Shown: positions 15,468 through 24,500, counted from the first letter of the stretch. The stretch is 64,000 nt of DNA from Enhydrobacter sp. (GCA_025808875.1 CP075528.1:2540473-2604472); one strand, 5' to 3'. The notes: a model not told the origin generated them from the sequence alone. Numbers and translations are program-made.

Positions 15468-17021
15468 ATGTCGCCCGCGAGAACCTTCTACACCACGACG
15501 CCGATCTACTACGTGAACGACGTGCCGCACATCGGGCACGCCTACGCGACCTTGGCGTGCGACGTGATGGCGCGCTTCAAGCGGCTCGACGGCTACGACG
15601 TCCATTTCCTGACCGGCACCGACGAGCATGGCCAGAAGGTGGAGAAGGCCGCCGCGGCGGCCGGCATGTCGCCACAGGCCTTCACCGACAAGGTGAGCCA
15701 ATCGTTCCGCGAACTGGTCGGCGTGATGAACTACAGCCCCGACGGCTTCATCCGCACCACGGAGAAGCGGCACCACGCGGCGTGCCAGGCGCTGTGGGAG
15801 AGACTCGTCGCGTCTGGCGACATCTATCTCGGCAAGTATGCCGGCTGGTACTCGGTGCGCGACGAGGCGTTCTACGCCGAGGACGAGACCGCGGTCGGGC
15901 TCGACGGCAAGCGCCGCGCCGGGCCGGTTGGCAACGAGGTCGAATGGGTCGAGGAGCCGTCGTATTTCTTCAGGCTGTCGGCCTGGGGCGAGCGCCTGCT
16001 CGAGTTCTACGACAGGAACCCGCGCTTCATCGCGCCCGAGAGCCGGCGCAACGAGGTCATCAGCTTCGTGAAGGGCGGGCTGCAGGACCTCTCGGTGTCG
16101 CGCACCAGCTTCTCGTGGGGCGTGCCGGTGCCCGGCGACCCCGAGCACATCATGTACGTCTGGCTCGACGCGCTCACAAACTACATCACGGAGTGCGGCT
16201 ACCCCGACACGACCGACCCGCTGTGGCGCTTCTGGCCGGCGGACGTGCATGTCGTCGGCAAGGACATCATCCGCTTCCACTGCGTCTACTGGCCGGCCTT
16301 CCTGATGTCGGCCGGCGTCGCGCCGCCCCGGCGCGTCTTCGCCTCGGGCTGGTGGACCACCGAGGGCCAGAAGATCTCGAAGTCGCTCGGCAATGCGATC
16401 GACCCCGTGGCGGTGACGCGCGAGTTCGGCGTCGACCCGGTGCGCTACTTCCTGCTGCGCGAGGTGCCGTTCGGCAGCGACGGCGACTTCCAGCGCCGCG
16501 CCCTGATCGGCCGGCTGAACGCCGACCTGGCGAACGCCTACGGCAATCTCTGCCAGAGGGTGCTCTCGATCGTCGCCAAGAACTGCGGCGAGAAGGTGCC
16601 CGCCAAGGGGCCGCTCACGGAGGCTGACGATGCCCTGCTCGCCCGGGCTCGCGGGCTGCTCGCCACGGTCCGGTCGGAGATCGACGAGCAGGCCTTCCAT
16701 CGCGCCCTGACGGCGATTTGGGAAGTGATCGCCGAGGCCAACCGCTACGTCGACGCGCAGGCGCCGTGGGCGCTCGCCAAGAGCGATCCGGCGCGACGCG
16801 ACACCGTGCTCTGGGTGCTGGCCGAGACCATCCGGCGCGTCACCTTGCTGGTGCAGCCCTTCATGCCCGATTCCGCGACGAGAATCCTGGACCAGCTGGC
16901 GGTGGCCGCCGGGACGCGCGGCTTCTCGTCGTTCGACGTGGAGCTCGCGCCGGGGACCGTGCTGCCCAAACCGCAGGGCGTGTTTCCCCGCTTCGTCGAA
17001 GCGGCCAAGGCGGCAGGCTGA
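15468..17021 (+). CDS. metG: Methionine--tRNA ligase
   Basis: Class I aminoacyl-tRNA synthetase of 517 residues. The HIGH motif is literal (PHIGHAYA) and the KMSKS equivalent is KISKS in GQKISKSLGN. The insert around residues 125-150 (YAGWYSVRDEAFY) lacks CxxC pairs, so this is the zinc-free, mitochondrial-like MetRS form, and there is no C-terminal tRNA-binding dimer domain. The ATG at 15468 has GGAG upstream and gives the expected N-terminus (TFYTTTPIYYVND); an upstream open frame from 15300 has no support. tatD follows one base after the stop. Confidence 0.95.
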   Translation: MSPARTFYTTTPIYYVNDVPHIGHAYATLACDVMARFKRLDGYDVHFLTGTDEHGQKVEKAAAAAGMSPQAFTDKVSQSFRELVGVMNYSPDGFIRTTEKRHHAACQALWERLVASGDIYLGKYAGWYSVRDEAFYAEDETAVGLDGKRRAGPVGNEVEWVEEPSYFFRLSAWGERLLEFYDRNPRFIAPESRRNEVISFVKGGLQDLSVSRTSFSWGVPVPGDPEHIMYVWLDALTNYITECGYPDTTDPLWRFWPADVHVVGKDIIRFHCVYWPAFLMSAGVAPPRRVFASGWWTTEGQKISKSLGNAIDPVAVTREFGVDPVRYFLLREVPFGSDGDFQRRALIGRLNADLANAYGNLCQRVLSIVAKNCGEKVPAKGPLTEADDALLARARGLLATVRSEIDEQAFHRALTAIWEVIAEANRYVDAQAPWALAKSDPARRDTVLWVLAETIRRVTLLVQPFMPDSATRILDQLAVAAGTRGFSSFDVELAPGTVLPKPQGVFPRFVEAAKAAG

Positions 17022-17022
17022 G

Positions 17023-17811
17023 ATGCTGATCGACAGTCATTGCCACCTCGATTTTCCCGAGCTGGCGGCCGACGAGGCGGGCGTGGTGGCGCGCGCGCGC
17101 GACGCCGGAGTCGGGGGCATGCTGACGATCGGCACACGGCTCGACCAGTTCGCGCGGGTCCGCGCGATCGCCGAGCGCCACGACGACGTCTGGTGCTCGG
17201 TCGGCGTGCATCCGCACGAGGCGAAGGAGGAGGGGCAGCGCACCCCCGATCGCCTGATCGAGGCGGCGCGTCACGCCAAGGTCGTGGGCATCGGCGAGAC
17301 CGGGCTCGACTTCTACTACGAGCACAGCCCGCGCGCCGAGCAGGCGGAAAGCTTTCGTGCGCACGTCGCGGCCGCCCGGCAGACCGGCCTGCCGCTGATC
17401 GTGCACACCCGCGACGCCGACCGCGAGACCGCCGAGATCCTCGAGGAGGAACATCGCCGGGGCGGTTTCACCGGGCTGATCCACTGCTTCAGCAGCGGCC
17501 GCGCGGTCGCCGAGCGGGCGATGGCGCTCGGCCTCTACATCTCCATCTCGGGCATCGTCACGTTCAAGGCGGCTGAGGAATTGCGCCGGATCGTCCGCGA
17601 CGTCCCGCTCGATCGGCTGCTCGTCGAGACCGACGCGCCGTACCTGGCGCCGGTGCCGAGGCGCGGCAAGACCAACGAGCCCGCCTACGTCGCCCATACC
17701 GCGGCCAAGGTCGCGGAACTGAAGGGCGTGAGCGTCGCCGAACTCGAGGCGGCGACCACCGCCAACTTCTTCCGGCTGTTCACCAAGGCGGAGCGGCGCC
17801 CGTGCGCGTGA
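17023..17811 (+). CDS. TatD family metal-dependent hydrolase (YcfH-like)
   Basis: Protein of 262 residues with the TIM-barrel amidohydrolase-like TatD fold. DSHCHLDF supplies the HxH metal ligands; IGETGLDFYY, VHTRDA and IHCFSS carry further ligands, and ETDAPYLAP has the final Asp. TatD proteins are Mg-dependent 3'-5' DNases; the YcfH branch regularly sits between metG and an MBL hydrolase in alphaproteobacteria, as here. The start is one base after the metG stop and the end overlaps the next gene by 10 bp. Confidence 0.93.
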   Translation: MLIDSHCHLDFPELAADEAGVVARARDAGVGGMLTIGTRLDQFARVRAIAERHDDVWCSVGVHPHEAKEEGQRTPDRLIEAARHAKVVGIGETGLDFYYEHSPRAEQAESFRAHVAAARQTGLPLIVHTRDADRETAEILEEEHRRGGFTGLIHCFSSGRAVAERAMALGLYISISGIVTFKAAEELRRIVRDVPLDRLLVETDAPYLAPVPRRGKTNEPAYVAHTAAKVAELKGVSVAELEAATTANFFRLFTKAERRPCA

Positions 17812-18572
17812 CGATCCTGGGCTGCGGCACCTCGGCGGGCGTTCCGCGGCCGGGGGGCAAGAACGGGATGGGGGAGTGGGGGGCGGCCAATCCCGACGAT
17901 CCGCGCAACCGCCGGCGACGCTGCTCGATCCTGGTCCAGGACGCCGGCCGGACGGTTCTGGTCGACACTTCGCCGGATGTGCGGGCGCAGCTTCTGGACG
18001 CCCGGGTGGAGCGCATCGACGCGGTGATCTGGACGCACTATCACGCCGATCAGGTGCACGGCATCGACGACCTCCGCCCCTACGCCCTGCGCCAGGGTGC
18101 GCTCGACTCCTGGATGGACGATCGCACCTACGCGGTGCTGCGCAAGCGGTTCGGCTATTGCTTCGAGGCCGAGGACGGCTTCTACAACCCGATCTATCGC
18201 CGCCACGCCATCGACGGGCCATTTAGCGCCGCCGGCATCCCGGTCGTGCCGTTCGCGCAGGATCACGGCACCACGCAGTCGCTCGGCTTCCGGTTCGGCC
18301 CGATCGCCTATGCCAACGACGTGGTCGAGCTGCCCGAGGAGGCGTTTGACACCATGGCCGGGGTCGACACACTGATCGTCGACGCCATGCGCTATCGCCC
18401 TCACCCGACTCACGCCCATCTCGAGAGGGCCCTGGGATGGATCGAGCGGATTCAGCCGAGGCAGGCGTTCCTGACCAACCTGCATGTGGACATGGACTAT
18501 GCGGCGCTCGAGCGGGAGACGCCGGCGCATGTTCGTCCATGCCATGATGGATTGGTAATTACTTGCGAATAA
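17802..18572 (+). CDS. MBL-fold metallohydrolase (PhnP-like phosphodiesterase)
   Basis: Metallo-beta-lactamase fold protein of 256 residues. GCGTSAGVPRPG near the N-terminus and THYHADQVHGIDDLR (HxHxDH metal motif, around residues 76-90) match the PhnP/RNase Z-related branch; further ligands are seen in the VDTSPD segment, DHGTT and the C-terminal HAHLERA. The absence of any phn genes suggests a general cyclic phosphodiester or nucleotide hydrolase. The start is a GTG overlapping the tatD end. The last codons and stop lie in an abrupt AT-rich patch. Confidence 0.9.
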   Translation: MRVTILGCGTSAGVPRPGGKNGMGEWGAANPDDPRNRRRRCSILVQDAGRTVLVDTSPDVRAQLLDARVERIDAVIWTHYHADQVHGIDDLRPYALRQGALDSWMDDRTYAVLRKRFGYCFEAEDGFYNPIYRRHAIDGPFSAAGIPVVPFAQDHGTTQSLGFRFGPIAYANDVVELPEEAFDTMAGVDTLIVDAMRYRPHPTHAHLERALGWIERIQPRQAFLTNLHVDMDYAALERETPAHVRPCHDGLVITCE

Positions 18573-18574
18573 TC

Positions 18575-19306
18575 ATGTGGTTATTCACCATTCTTTATAA
18601 ATCAATTGAGGATGGACAAAACGAGTCCGGGGGCCGGCGCCGAACGCTTGCCGGGTTCGCGGCCTGGGTGCTGGCTGGCGCCGCATTCGTCTCCGGGTTT
18701 GATGCGGTGGCGAAGGACGGCTTGGCGACGGGCGGTCTGAGCTTTCGCGACTTTGCCACCCCCGACAAGGGTGCCAGCTTCAGCGGGGGCCATTCCGACA
18801 GGGTCGGTGGCCCCAACCAGGTACCGTCGCGCGTGCTGGCGATCGAAGCCGACAAGGGCCTCGCCCGGATTCGCTTCGACTCGATCCGGGTCTCGGTGGC
18901 GCTGCCGCTGGGCTGGGCCGCGACCGAAGATTGGGAGCGCGGCGTCGCCTACAGTGGCGATCGCCGTTACCGGGTCATCGTGTGGCGGGTGGATTTCGCG
19001 TTCGAGGGCGTGAAGGACGCCGAGCACTACGCGGCGACCAAGAGCGGTACCATTCGGGCCCGGCGGCCGCAGATCCAGACGCAGGTGCGACGATTGGGCG
19101 ATGGCTCGTTTCTCATCGCCTACGAGAACGCCCCGCCGGCCCAGGGTGACGGCGGCAGCCCGCGGGTGGTTTTCGATCTGCTCACGGCGAACCCGAGGAA
19201 TGCGAAAGAGGGCGTGCTGTTGACGCTCGGCGTGCCCGCCAGCGACGCGGAGCGCGGCCTGAGCCTGCTGGCCTTGATTAGAGATAAGATGGAAATCTCT
19301 TGGTAG
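18575..19306 (+). CDS. Exported protein of unknown function
   Basis: Predicted 243 residues from the ATG at 18575; an in-frame TTG at 18563 overlapping the previous stop is also possible. There is an unusually long N-terminal lead before a twin-arginine-like RRRTLAG and a hydrophobic stretch (WVLAGAAFVSGFDAVA), so it is probably exported. The rest is mixed alpha/beta with no catalytic motif I recognise; RVIVWRVDFAFEGVKDAEHYAATK is one distinct segment. It is flanked on both sides by AT-rich DNA unlike its neighbours, which suggests it was inserted between the MBL hydrolase and mazG. I do not recognise the family. Confidence 0.7.
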   Translation: MWLFTILYKSIEDGQNESGGRRRTLAGFAAWVLAGAAFVSGFDAVAKDGLATGGLSFRDFATPDKGASFSGGHSDRVGGPNQVPSRVLAIEADKGLARIRFDSIRVSVALPLGWAATEDWERGVAYSGDRRYRVIVWRVDFAFEGVKDAEHYAATKSGTIRARRPQIQTQVRRLGDGSFLIAYENAPPAQGDGGSPRVVFDLLTANPRNAKEGVLLTLGVPASDAERGLSLLALIRDKMEISW

Positions 19307-19376
19307 TTATTTGTTTTATCTAGTTAATTAATATTTGTCATAATATATATTATGCGATAATCTTGTCTGAGAGAAG
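19307..19376 (+). promoter_or_regulatory. AT-rich region with possible mazG promoter
   Basis: Seventy bases of strongly AT-rich sequence in otherwise GC-rich DNA. TTGTCA at 19335-19340 and GATAAT at 19356-19361 form a possible -35/-10 pair with a short 15-nt spacer; TATTAT at 19349 is an alternative -10. No hairpin followed by a T-run was found. Confidence 0.35.
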
Positions 19377-20204
19377 ATGCTGATGTCCGGTCGTCCCACC
19401 GCCGCCGACCTCCCGAAGGAGCCCCTGGCACGCCTGCTCCGGGTCATGGCCTGGCTGCGCGATCGTCAGCACGGCTGTCCCTGGGACATCGATCAAACGT
19501 TCCGAACGATCGCGCCTTACACCATCGAGGAAGCCTACGAGGTCGCCGACGCCATCGATCGAGACGACATGCCGGCGCTCAAGGAAGAGCTCGGCGACCT
19601 GCTGCTTCAGGTCGTCTACCACGCCCAGATGGCGAGCGAGGCCGGCGCGTTCGGCTTCGGCGACGTCGCTCGAGCGATCGCCGACAAGATGGTCGATCGC
19701 CACCCGCATGTGTTCGGCGAGGCGACCGTCGCCAACACCCAGGTCCAGACAGCCTCCTGGGAGGCCCGCAAGGCGGCCGAACGCGCGGCAAAGGGCGCCA
19801 GTCAGGCTGGCGTCCTGGATGGGGTGGCCCGCGCCCTGCCCGCCCTCCTTCGGGCCGAGAAGCTCCAGAAGCGGGCGGCACGGGTCGGCTTCGACTGGGC
19901 GACCATCGGGCCGGTGATGGACAAGATCGAAGAGGAACTCGGCGAGTTGCGCACCGAACTCGCTTCGAGCGCCGTGCGGCAAGACCGCCTCGCCGACGAA
20001 CTCGGCGACGTACTGTTCGCCGTCGCCAACCTGGCCCGCCACTGCAAGGTCGATCCCGAGGCGGCTCTGCGCGCGACCAACGACAAATTTGAGCTCCGCT
20101 TCCGCTACATCGAACGGCAGCTTGCCGCCCAAGGCCGCACGCCTGCCGAGGCTACCTTGGAGGAGATGGAACTCCTGTGGCAGGAGGCCAAGACGCGCGC
20201 CTAA
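19377..20204 (+). CDS. mazG: Nucleoside triphosphate pyrophosphohydrolase MazG
   Basis: Protein of 275 residues with two MazG domains. The first has CPWDIDQTF ... TIEEAYEVADAI and EELGDLLLQVVYHAQ, where the EExxE and ExxD residues bind magnesium. The second has EEELGELRTEL ... DELGDVLFAVANLAR. It hydrolyses (d)NTPs to monophosphates and pyrophosphate and can lower ppGpp or remove aberrant nucleotides. ATGs at 19377 and 19383 are both usable with GAGAG upstream. It ends one base from the convergent esterase gene. In many relatives mazG sits near hflX; here hflX is nearby but on the opposite strand. Confidence 0.93.
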   Translation: MLMSGRPTAADLPKEPLARLLRVMAWLRDRQHGCPWDIDQTFRTIAPYTIEEAYEVADAIDRDDMPALKEELGDLLLQVVYHAQMASEAGAFGFGDVARAIADKMVDRHPHVFGEATVANTQVQTASWEARKAAERAAKGASQAGVLDGVARALPALLRAEKLQKRAARVGFDWATIGPVMDKIEEELGELRTELASSAVRQDRLADELGDVLFAVANLARHCKVDPEAALRATNDKFELRFRYIERQLAAQGRTPAEATLEEMELLWQEAKTRA

Positions 20205-20205
20205 T

Positions 20206-21138
20206 CTAGCCCGCTGGCGTGCCCAAGAAGGCCGCGATCGCCGCGTTGGCCGCGTCCGCCTCGGCGGGCAGCACGTCGTGATGCGTGTGGAACGCATGCG
20301 GCAGGTCGGGCTGGTAGTACACCGTCGTCGGCACCCCGGCCGCCTCGCATTTGCGGGCAAAGACCAGGTTCTCCTCGTGCAACGGGTCCTGTCCGCCGGC
20401 CAGGATGAACAGCAGCGGTAGTGCCTCCAGCCGCCCGAGCATCGGGCTGGCGTAGGGGTTCTGCCAATCGGCGCGGGACAGGTAGCAGGCGCGCTGGAAG
20501 GCCAGCACACTGGGATCGGCAATGGGATTGCCCCTGCCCAGTCGCTCGAACGCCGGGTAGTCCTCGAAATGCATGTCGGTCGCGGGGCTGAGGGCAGCGA
20601 TCCTGTCGGGCCGCCGCACCCCATGGTCCGCGCAGTACAGGGCAAGCGCGAGCGCGAGATTCCCTCCGGATGAGTCCCCGCCGACCGAAACCTGCCCGTC
20701 GCACCTTGATCGCAACGCGTTGTAGCAAACCAGGCAATCCTCGAGCCCTTGGGGGAACGGCTTCTCCGGCGCGAGGCCGTACTCGACGCAATGGATTTCC
20801 TGTCCCGTCAGGCTCGCCAGGCGTTTGGCCCAGGCAACATGCTTGCCGGAAAGGGGCGCGACCCAGCCGCCGCCATGGAGGTACAGGAAGGCATCGCGCA
20901 CGCGCCCCGGCGGCCGCATCACCGTGACCGGGACCGCCCTTCCCGCCGGCCCGCGAACCACTCCGTCCTCGCGCGTGACGTCCTGAAATAGGCAAAGCTC
21001 CGGGTGATCGGGATTGCCCCAGCTCGCCCGCACCATCTGGACCCACTGGTCCCGCAAGCTCCGAGATCCCGCGAACTTGGCGTAGATCGCCGACGCTGAC
21101 CCGGGCCTTTGCCAGACCGGCAGACCCTCGTCCGTCAT
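20206..21138 (-). CDS. Alpha/beta hydrolase, hormone-sensitive lipase-type esterase
   Basis: Protein of 310 residues. HGGGWVAP around residue 88 is the HGG(G) oxyanion-hole motif. GDSSGGNLALA around residue 155 has the nucleophile serine of the HSL class (GDSxGG). The acid is probably in AGGQDPLHEE and the base in PHAFHTHH. It is predicted cytoplasmic with no signal peptide. It is the last gene of the long minus-strand run and overlaps the NTPase gene by 4 bp (ATGA). Substrates are likely short-chain esters. Confidence 0.9.
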   Translation of the reverse strand: MTDEGLPVWQRPGSASAIYAKFAGSRSLRDQWVQMVRASWGNPDHPELCLFQDVTREDGVVRGPAGRAVPVTVMRPPGRVRDAFLYLHGGGWVAPLSGKHVAWAKRLASLTGQEIHCVEYGLAPEKPFPQGLEDCLVCYNALRSRCDGQVSVGGDSSGGNLALALALYCADHGVRRPDRIAALSPATDMHFEDYPAFERLGRGNPIADPSVLAFQRACYLSRADWQNPYASPMLGRLEALPLLFILAGGQDPLHEENLVFARKCEAAGVPTTVYYQPDLPHAFHTHHDVLPAEADAANAAIAAFLGTPAG

Positions 21139-21713
21139 GCCAACAACGAGCGAAGCTGATCGATCCGCTCCTCACGCGAACCCGTCACCTCGACAAGCCG
21201 CGGCCCCTTGCTGCCGAACAGGTCGTAGAGTCCGTCACGGTAGATGCGCTTGAAGTGCCGGTCGACCTCCCAGCGGTACTCCTTGTCGACCAGGCGAATG
21301 CCGTCGTCCTCGAGATGGATCGGATGCTTCTGCGTCACCGGCACGAACACCACCGCATCGAGGAAGGCGAGCGACTCCCGCACCGGCTCGACCAGCGATT
21401 GGACGAAGGCCATATCGAGGTCTGTCTGCTTGTGGTGGGCCGTATAGATGGAATAGGCGATGTAGTCGATCGGGCAGCGATCAAAGATCACGTGATCGCG
21501 GGCAGACCGATACTGCTGCACTCGGCTGATGTTGTAGAAGCACTGGATGCCGTTGCAGTAGCGCGTCGATTCCTTGCCGAACTTGATCGGATAGAGGTCA
21601 CGTAGCGCGCGATACGGCTCCTCCTCGTGGACGAATTTGCCGATCGACTTGTGGATGTCCGCCACCAGCGTGCTCTTGCCCACCGAATGGGTCCCCGACA
21701 CTGCAATACGCAT
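21135..21713 (-). CDS. P-loop NTPase, NadR/AAA_28-like
   Basis: Small ATPase of 192 residues. The Walker A motif SGTHSVGKST is at residues 6-15. FDRCPIDYIAYS around residue 95 resembles the DRxPxD segment of nucleoside or nicotinamide-riboside kinases and other NadR-type ATPases. DDGIRLVDKEYRWEVDRHFKRIY is conserved-looking but unassigned. There is no DNA-binding or nucleotidyltransferase domain, so it is not a full NadR. It lies between an IMPase-family phosphatase and an esterase in a tight operon, with a 6-bp gap upstream and an overlap downstream. A small-molecule kinase is plausible but unproven. Confidence 0.8.
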   Translation of the reverse strand: MRIAVSGTHSVGKSTLVADIHKSIGKFVHEEEPYRALRDLYPIKFGKESTRYCNGIQCFYNISRVQQYRSARDHVIFDRCPIDYIAYSIYTAHHKQTDLDMAFVQSLVEPVRESLAFLDAVVFVPVTQKHPIHLEDDGIRLVDKEYRWEVDRHFKRIYRDGLYDLFGSKGPRLVEVTGSREERIDQLRSLLA

Positions 21714-21719
21714 GCGCCC

Positions 21720-22562
21720 CTACCTCGATTTCGACGCCAGCAACGGCATCTCGACCGCCTCCAACAACCTGCGCACCTCGCCCAGCACCGCCGGCGTCGC
21801 AGCGGCGATGATGCCTGCCTCGCGCCCCTGCGCCGGAGCGTAGGGGGCGCCACCGAACTGGATCGCGGCGCCACCGGCCTCCGTCAGCATCAGTGCGCCG
21901 GCTGCGTGGTCCCATGGCTTGATCATCCGGTAGAGGCAGAAATCCCAGCGGCCCGACAGGATCTCCAAGTATTCGACACCGGCGCAGCCCAGCGTGTCGA
22001 GCTTGCCGAGGCGCCGGCGCACCGCTCTTGGCAACTGCCGTTCGAATTCCCTGCGGATCCTGTAGCCCACGAGGCCGTTCGGCCGGTCGGTCGCCGGCCA
22101 CTCCTGGCTCGAGACGGGCCTGCCGTCCAGCGTCACTCCCCCGCCCGCCAAGGCGACCGCCAAGCGGTCCCCCGGCACGTCGAGAATCCATCCGGCAACG
22201 GTGCGGGCGTCCTCGACCAGGCAAACGATGATGGCGAAGCGATCGCGGCCGGCGGCGAAATGGGCCGTGCCGTCGAGCGGATCGACGATCCAGCATCTCT
22301 CGCCCGGGCGACCGATCAGTTCGAGAAGGCCGGGATCGCTCTCGACCGCTTCCTCGCCGACCACCGGCACACCCGGCAGGATCTTCGCCAGGCCCGAGGC
22401 GAGCCGCTGCTCGGCCGCGACATCGGCCACGGTAACAACATCGCCCGGCCCCTTCAGCCGAACCTCGTCCTTCGCAAGATTGCGAAACCGCGGCACGAGC
22501 TCCACCGCCGCAGTCTCGCGAATCAGCCCGGCGACACGCTCGGCATCGCGGGCGTCCAGCAT
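21720..22562 (-). CDS. Inositol monophosphatase family protein
   Basis: Mg-dependent phosphatase of 280 residues. GEEAVESDP supplies the first metal-binding Glu; WIVDPLDGTAHF is the core IMPase signature (DPxDGT); PWDHAAGALMLTEAGG is the second signature (WDxAAG). Family members hydrolyse myo-inositol phosphates, 3'(2')-phosphoadenosine phosphate, histidinol phosphate or fructose bisphosphate; the subtype is not clear. Start chosen at 22562, four bases after the groES stop; the longer in-frame start at 22622 would overlap groES and was rejected. It is probably co-transcribed with groES. Confidence 0.9.
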   Translation of the reverse strand: MLDARDAERVAGLIRETAAVELVPRFRNLAKDEVRLKGPGDVVTVADVAAEQRLASGLAKILPGVPVVGEEAVESDPGLLELIGRPGERCWIVDPLDGTAHFAAGRDRFAIIVCLVEDARTVAGWILDVPGDRLAVALAGGGVTLDGRPVSSQEWPATDRPNGLVGYRIRREFERQLPRAVRRRLGKLDTLGCAGVEYLEILSGRWDFCLYRMIKPWDHAAGALMLTEAGGAAIQFGGAPYAPAQGREAGIIAAATPAVLGEVRRLLEAVEMPLLASKSR

Positions 22563-22566
22563 GGGC

Positions 22567-22854
22567 TCAGCCGAGAATGCCGAACAAATCCTCTTCCTTG
22601 AGGATGACGTGCTCGACGCCACCCAGCTTGACCTCGGTGCCCGACCACTTTCCGTAGAGCACCTTGTCGCCGACCTTGACGCCGAGGGGCTGCAGTCGCC
22701 CGTCCTCGAGGCGCTTGCCCTTGCCGACGGCGACGACCTCGCCCTGCATGGGTTTTTCCTGGGCTGTGTCGGGAATGATGATGCCGGCCTTGGTCCGCGT
22801 CTCGGCGGACATCGGCTTGAGCAGCAGGCGGTCGTGCAACGGCTTGAATTTCAT
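22567..22854 (-). CDS. groES: Co-chaperonin GroES (orphan copy, no adjacent groEL)
   Basis: Protein of 95 residues, the usual GroES length. It shows [12 protein letters not shown], the mobile-loop segment [38 protein letters not shown] and the C-terminal [11 protein letters not shown]. GroES caps the GroEL chamber during protein folding. The start at 22854 has AAGGA well placed; an in-frame ATG five codons upstream lacks a site. No groEL lies next to it: the next gene is an IMPase-family phosphatase and the previous is hflX. The main groESL operon is probably elsewhere. Confidence 0.93.
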   Translation of the reverse strand: MKFKPLHDRLLLKPMSAETRTKAGIIIPDTAQEKPMQGEVVAVGKGKRLEDGRLQPLGVKVGDKVLYGKWSGTEVKLGGVEHVILKEEDLFGILG

Positions 22855-22909
22855 GAGGTTTTCCTTCATCCGGGCCGGCCGGCCTTATAGGAAGCCCTAC
22901 CCCCGGGTG

Positions 22910-24250
22910 TCAACGCGCGAGGCGGCGCTCGAGCTGGGCCGCCGCGGCGGCATCGAGCGCGACCGTCAGGCGTGCCGTCTCGCCGTCGTCACAGCGGCTG
23001 CGCACCTCGCCATGGCGATACAGCCAGGCCAACGTCGCCCCGTCGCTGAGCGGCACGGCGATTTCACGGGTCTGACTGTCGTCCGCCACCAATTCTCCGA
23101 TCGCCTCGAGCAGCCCTTCGATCCCCTCCCCGCTCACCGCCGAGACCGGGAATTGGCGGGTCCGTCGCGAGCCCGTCGTCGACCGCAGCTGCAGCGTCCG
23201 GCGATTCTCCAGCGCCAGCAGGTCGATCTTGTTCAGAGCCTCGATGATCGTCGCTCCGCTCTCTTCCGTGGCGCCGAGCTCGCGCAGGACGATCTCGACG
23301 TCGGTCCTCTGCCGCTCGCTGTCGGGATGGGCGATGTCGCGGACATGGACGATCAGGTCGGCCTCGAGCACCTCCTCGAGGGTGGCGCGAAAGGCCGCGA
23401 CGAGATGCGTCGGCAGATCAGAGACGAATCCGACCGTGTCGGAGATCACGCAATCCCGTCCGTTGGGCAGCGTGATCGAACGCATCGTCGGATCGAGCGT
23501 CGCGAAGAGAAGGTCCTTGGCGAGGACGTCGGCGCCGGAGAGGCGGTTGAAGAGAGAGGACTTGCCGGCGTTGGTGTAACCGACGAGGGCAACGGTCGGC
23601 AGGCGCGCCTTCTGGCGGCCGGACCGGTTGAGGGCGCGCGTGCGCCGGACGGCCTCGAGATCCCGTTTGATCTTGACGATGCGCTCACCGATCAGTCGGC
23701 GATCGATCTCGATCTGCGATTCACCCGGGCCGCCGAGAAAGCCGAAGCCGCCTCGCTGGCGCTCGAGATGGGTCCACGATCGGACCAAACGACCGCGCTG
23801 GTATTCGAGCGCCGCCAGTTCCACCTGCAAGCGGCCTTCGTGCGTTTGCGCCCGTTCGCCGAATATCTCGAGGATCAAGCCGGTGCGGTCGATCACCTTG
23901 GCCTGCCAGGCTTTCTCGAGGTTGCGCTGCTGTATCGGGCTCAGCCGATCGTCAACGATGACGAGCCCGACACCGAGCTCGGCAACGGTCTGCTTGATGC
24001 GCTCGACAGTCCCTTTGCCGACCAGCGTGGCCGGTGTCATGCGCCGCAACGGCACGGCCTGGGCCAGCTTCACGTCGAGCGCGATGGCCTGAGCGAGGCC
24101 GACCGTCTCCTCCACGCGGGCCTGCGGGTCGCGGCCGCGATCGCCGTGCGAGAGCGGACACACGATGGCGGCCACGGTCACCGGCTTCGCCGTCTCGTGT
24201 CGATTCCGCCTGCCCTTTTCGTGATCGGTGCGATCGATGTCCGCGGTCAA
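22910..24250 (-). CDS. hflX: Ribosome-associated GTPase HflX
   Basis: GTPase of 446 residues that splits stalled 70S ribosomes. The N-terminal HflX domain shows LVGKGTVERI and DDRLSPIQQRNLEK, followed by the characteristic RGGFGFLGGPGESQIEIDRR linker. The G domain has GYTNAGKSSLFNRLSGA (G1), DTVGFVSDLP (G3) and NKIDLL (G4). It follows hfq after one base, the standard hfq-hflX pair. The C-terminal extension is short. Confidence 0.94.
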   Translation of the reverse strand: MTADIDRTDHEKGRRNRHETAKPVTVAAIVCPLSHGDRGRDPQARVEETVGLAQAIALDVKLAQAVPLRRMTPATLVGKGTVERIKQTVAELGVGLVIVDDRLSPIQQRNLEKAWQAKVIDRTGLILEIFGERAQTHEGRLQVELAALEYQRGRLVRSWTHLERQRGGFGFLGGPGESQIEIDRRLIGERIVKIKRDLEAVRRTRALNRSGRQKARLPTVALVGYTNAGKSSLFNRLSGADVLAKDLLFATLDPTMRSITLPNGRDCVISDTVGFVSDLPTHLVAAFRATLEEVLEADLIVHVRDIAHPDSERQRTDVEIVLRELGATEESGATIIEALNKIDLLALENRRTLQLRSTTGSRRTRQFPVSAVSGEGIEGLLEAIGELVADDSQTREIAVPLSDGATLAWLYRHGEVRSRCDDGETARLTVALDAAAAAQLERRLAR

Positions 24251-24251
24251 A

Positions 24252-24500
24252 TCAGCCTGCTGCTTCGCCCTTGTCGCCGTCGAACAACTGGACCGGCGTC
24301 ACCGGCATGATGGTCGAGATCGCATGCTTGTAGACGAGCTGCGAATGACCATCGCGGCGCAGCAGCACCGAAAAGTTGTCGAACCAGGTGACGATTCCCT
24401 GCAACTTGACGCCGTTGACGAGGAAGATCGTGACCGGCGTCTTGTTCTTGCGGAGATGGTTCAGGAAGACGTCCTGAACGTTCTGTGCCTTTTCGCTCAT
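24252..24500 (-). CDS. hfq: RNA chaperone Hfq
   Basis: Sm-like protein of 82 residues. [30 protein letters not shown] is the first Sm motif with the proximal-face residues, and [10 protein letters not shown] carries the KH motif of the second. It lacks a long acidic C-terminal tail, as in other alphaproteobacteria. The ATG at 24500 has AGAGG upstream; a longer in-frame start at 24587 is not family-like. A 105-bp gap precedes it, enough for its own promoter. Confidence 0.96.
   Translation of the reverse strand: MSEKAQNVQDVFLNHLRKNKTPVTIFLVNGVKLQGIVTWFDNFSVLLRRDGHSQLVYKHAISTIMPVTPVQLFDGDKGEAAG

Noticed and set aside
18551..18610. Intrinsic terminator at the AT-rich edge
   Set aside because: The GAATAA/TTATTC stem is short and AT-only, without a T-run.
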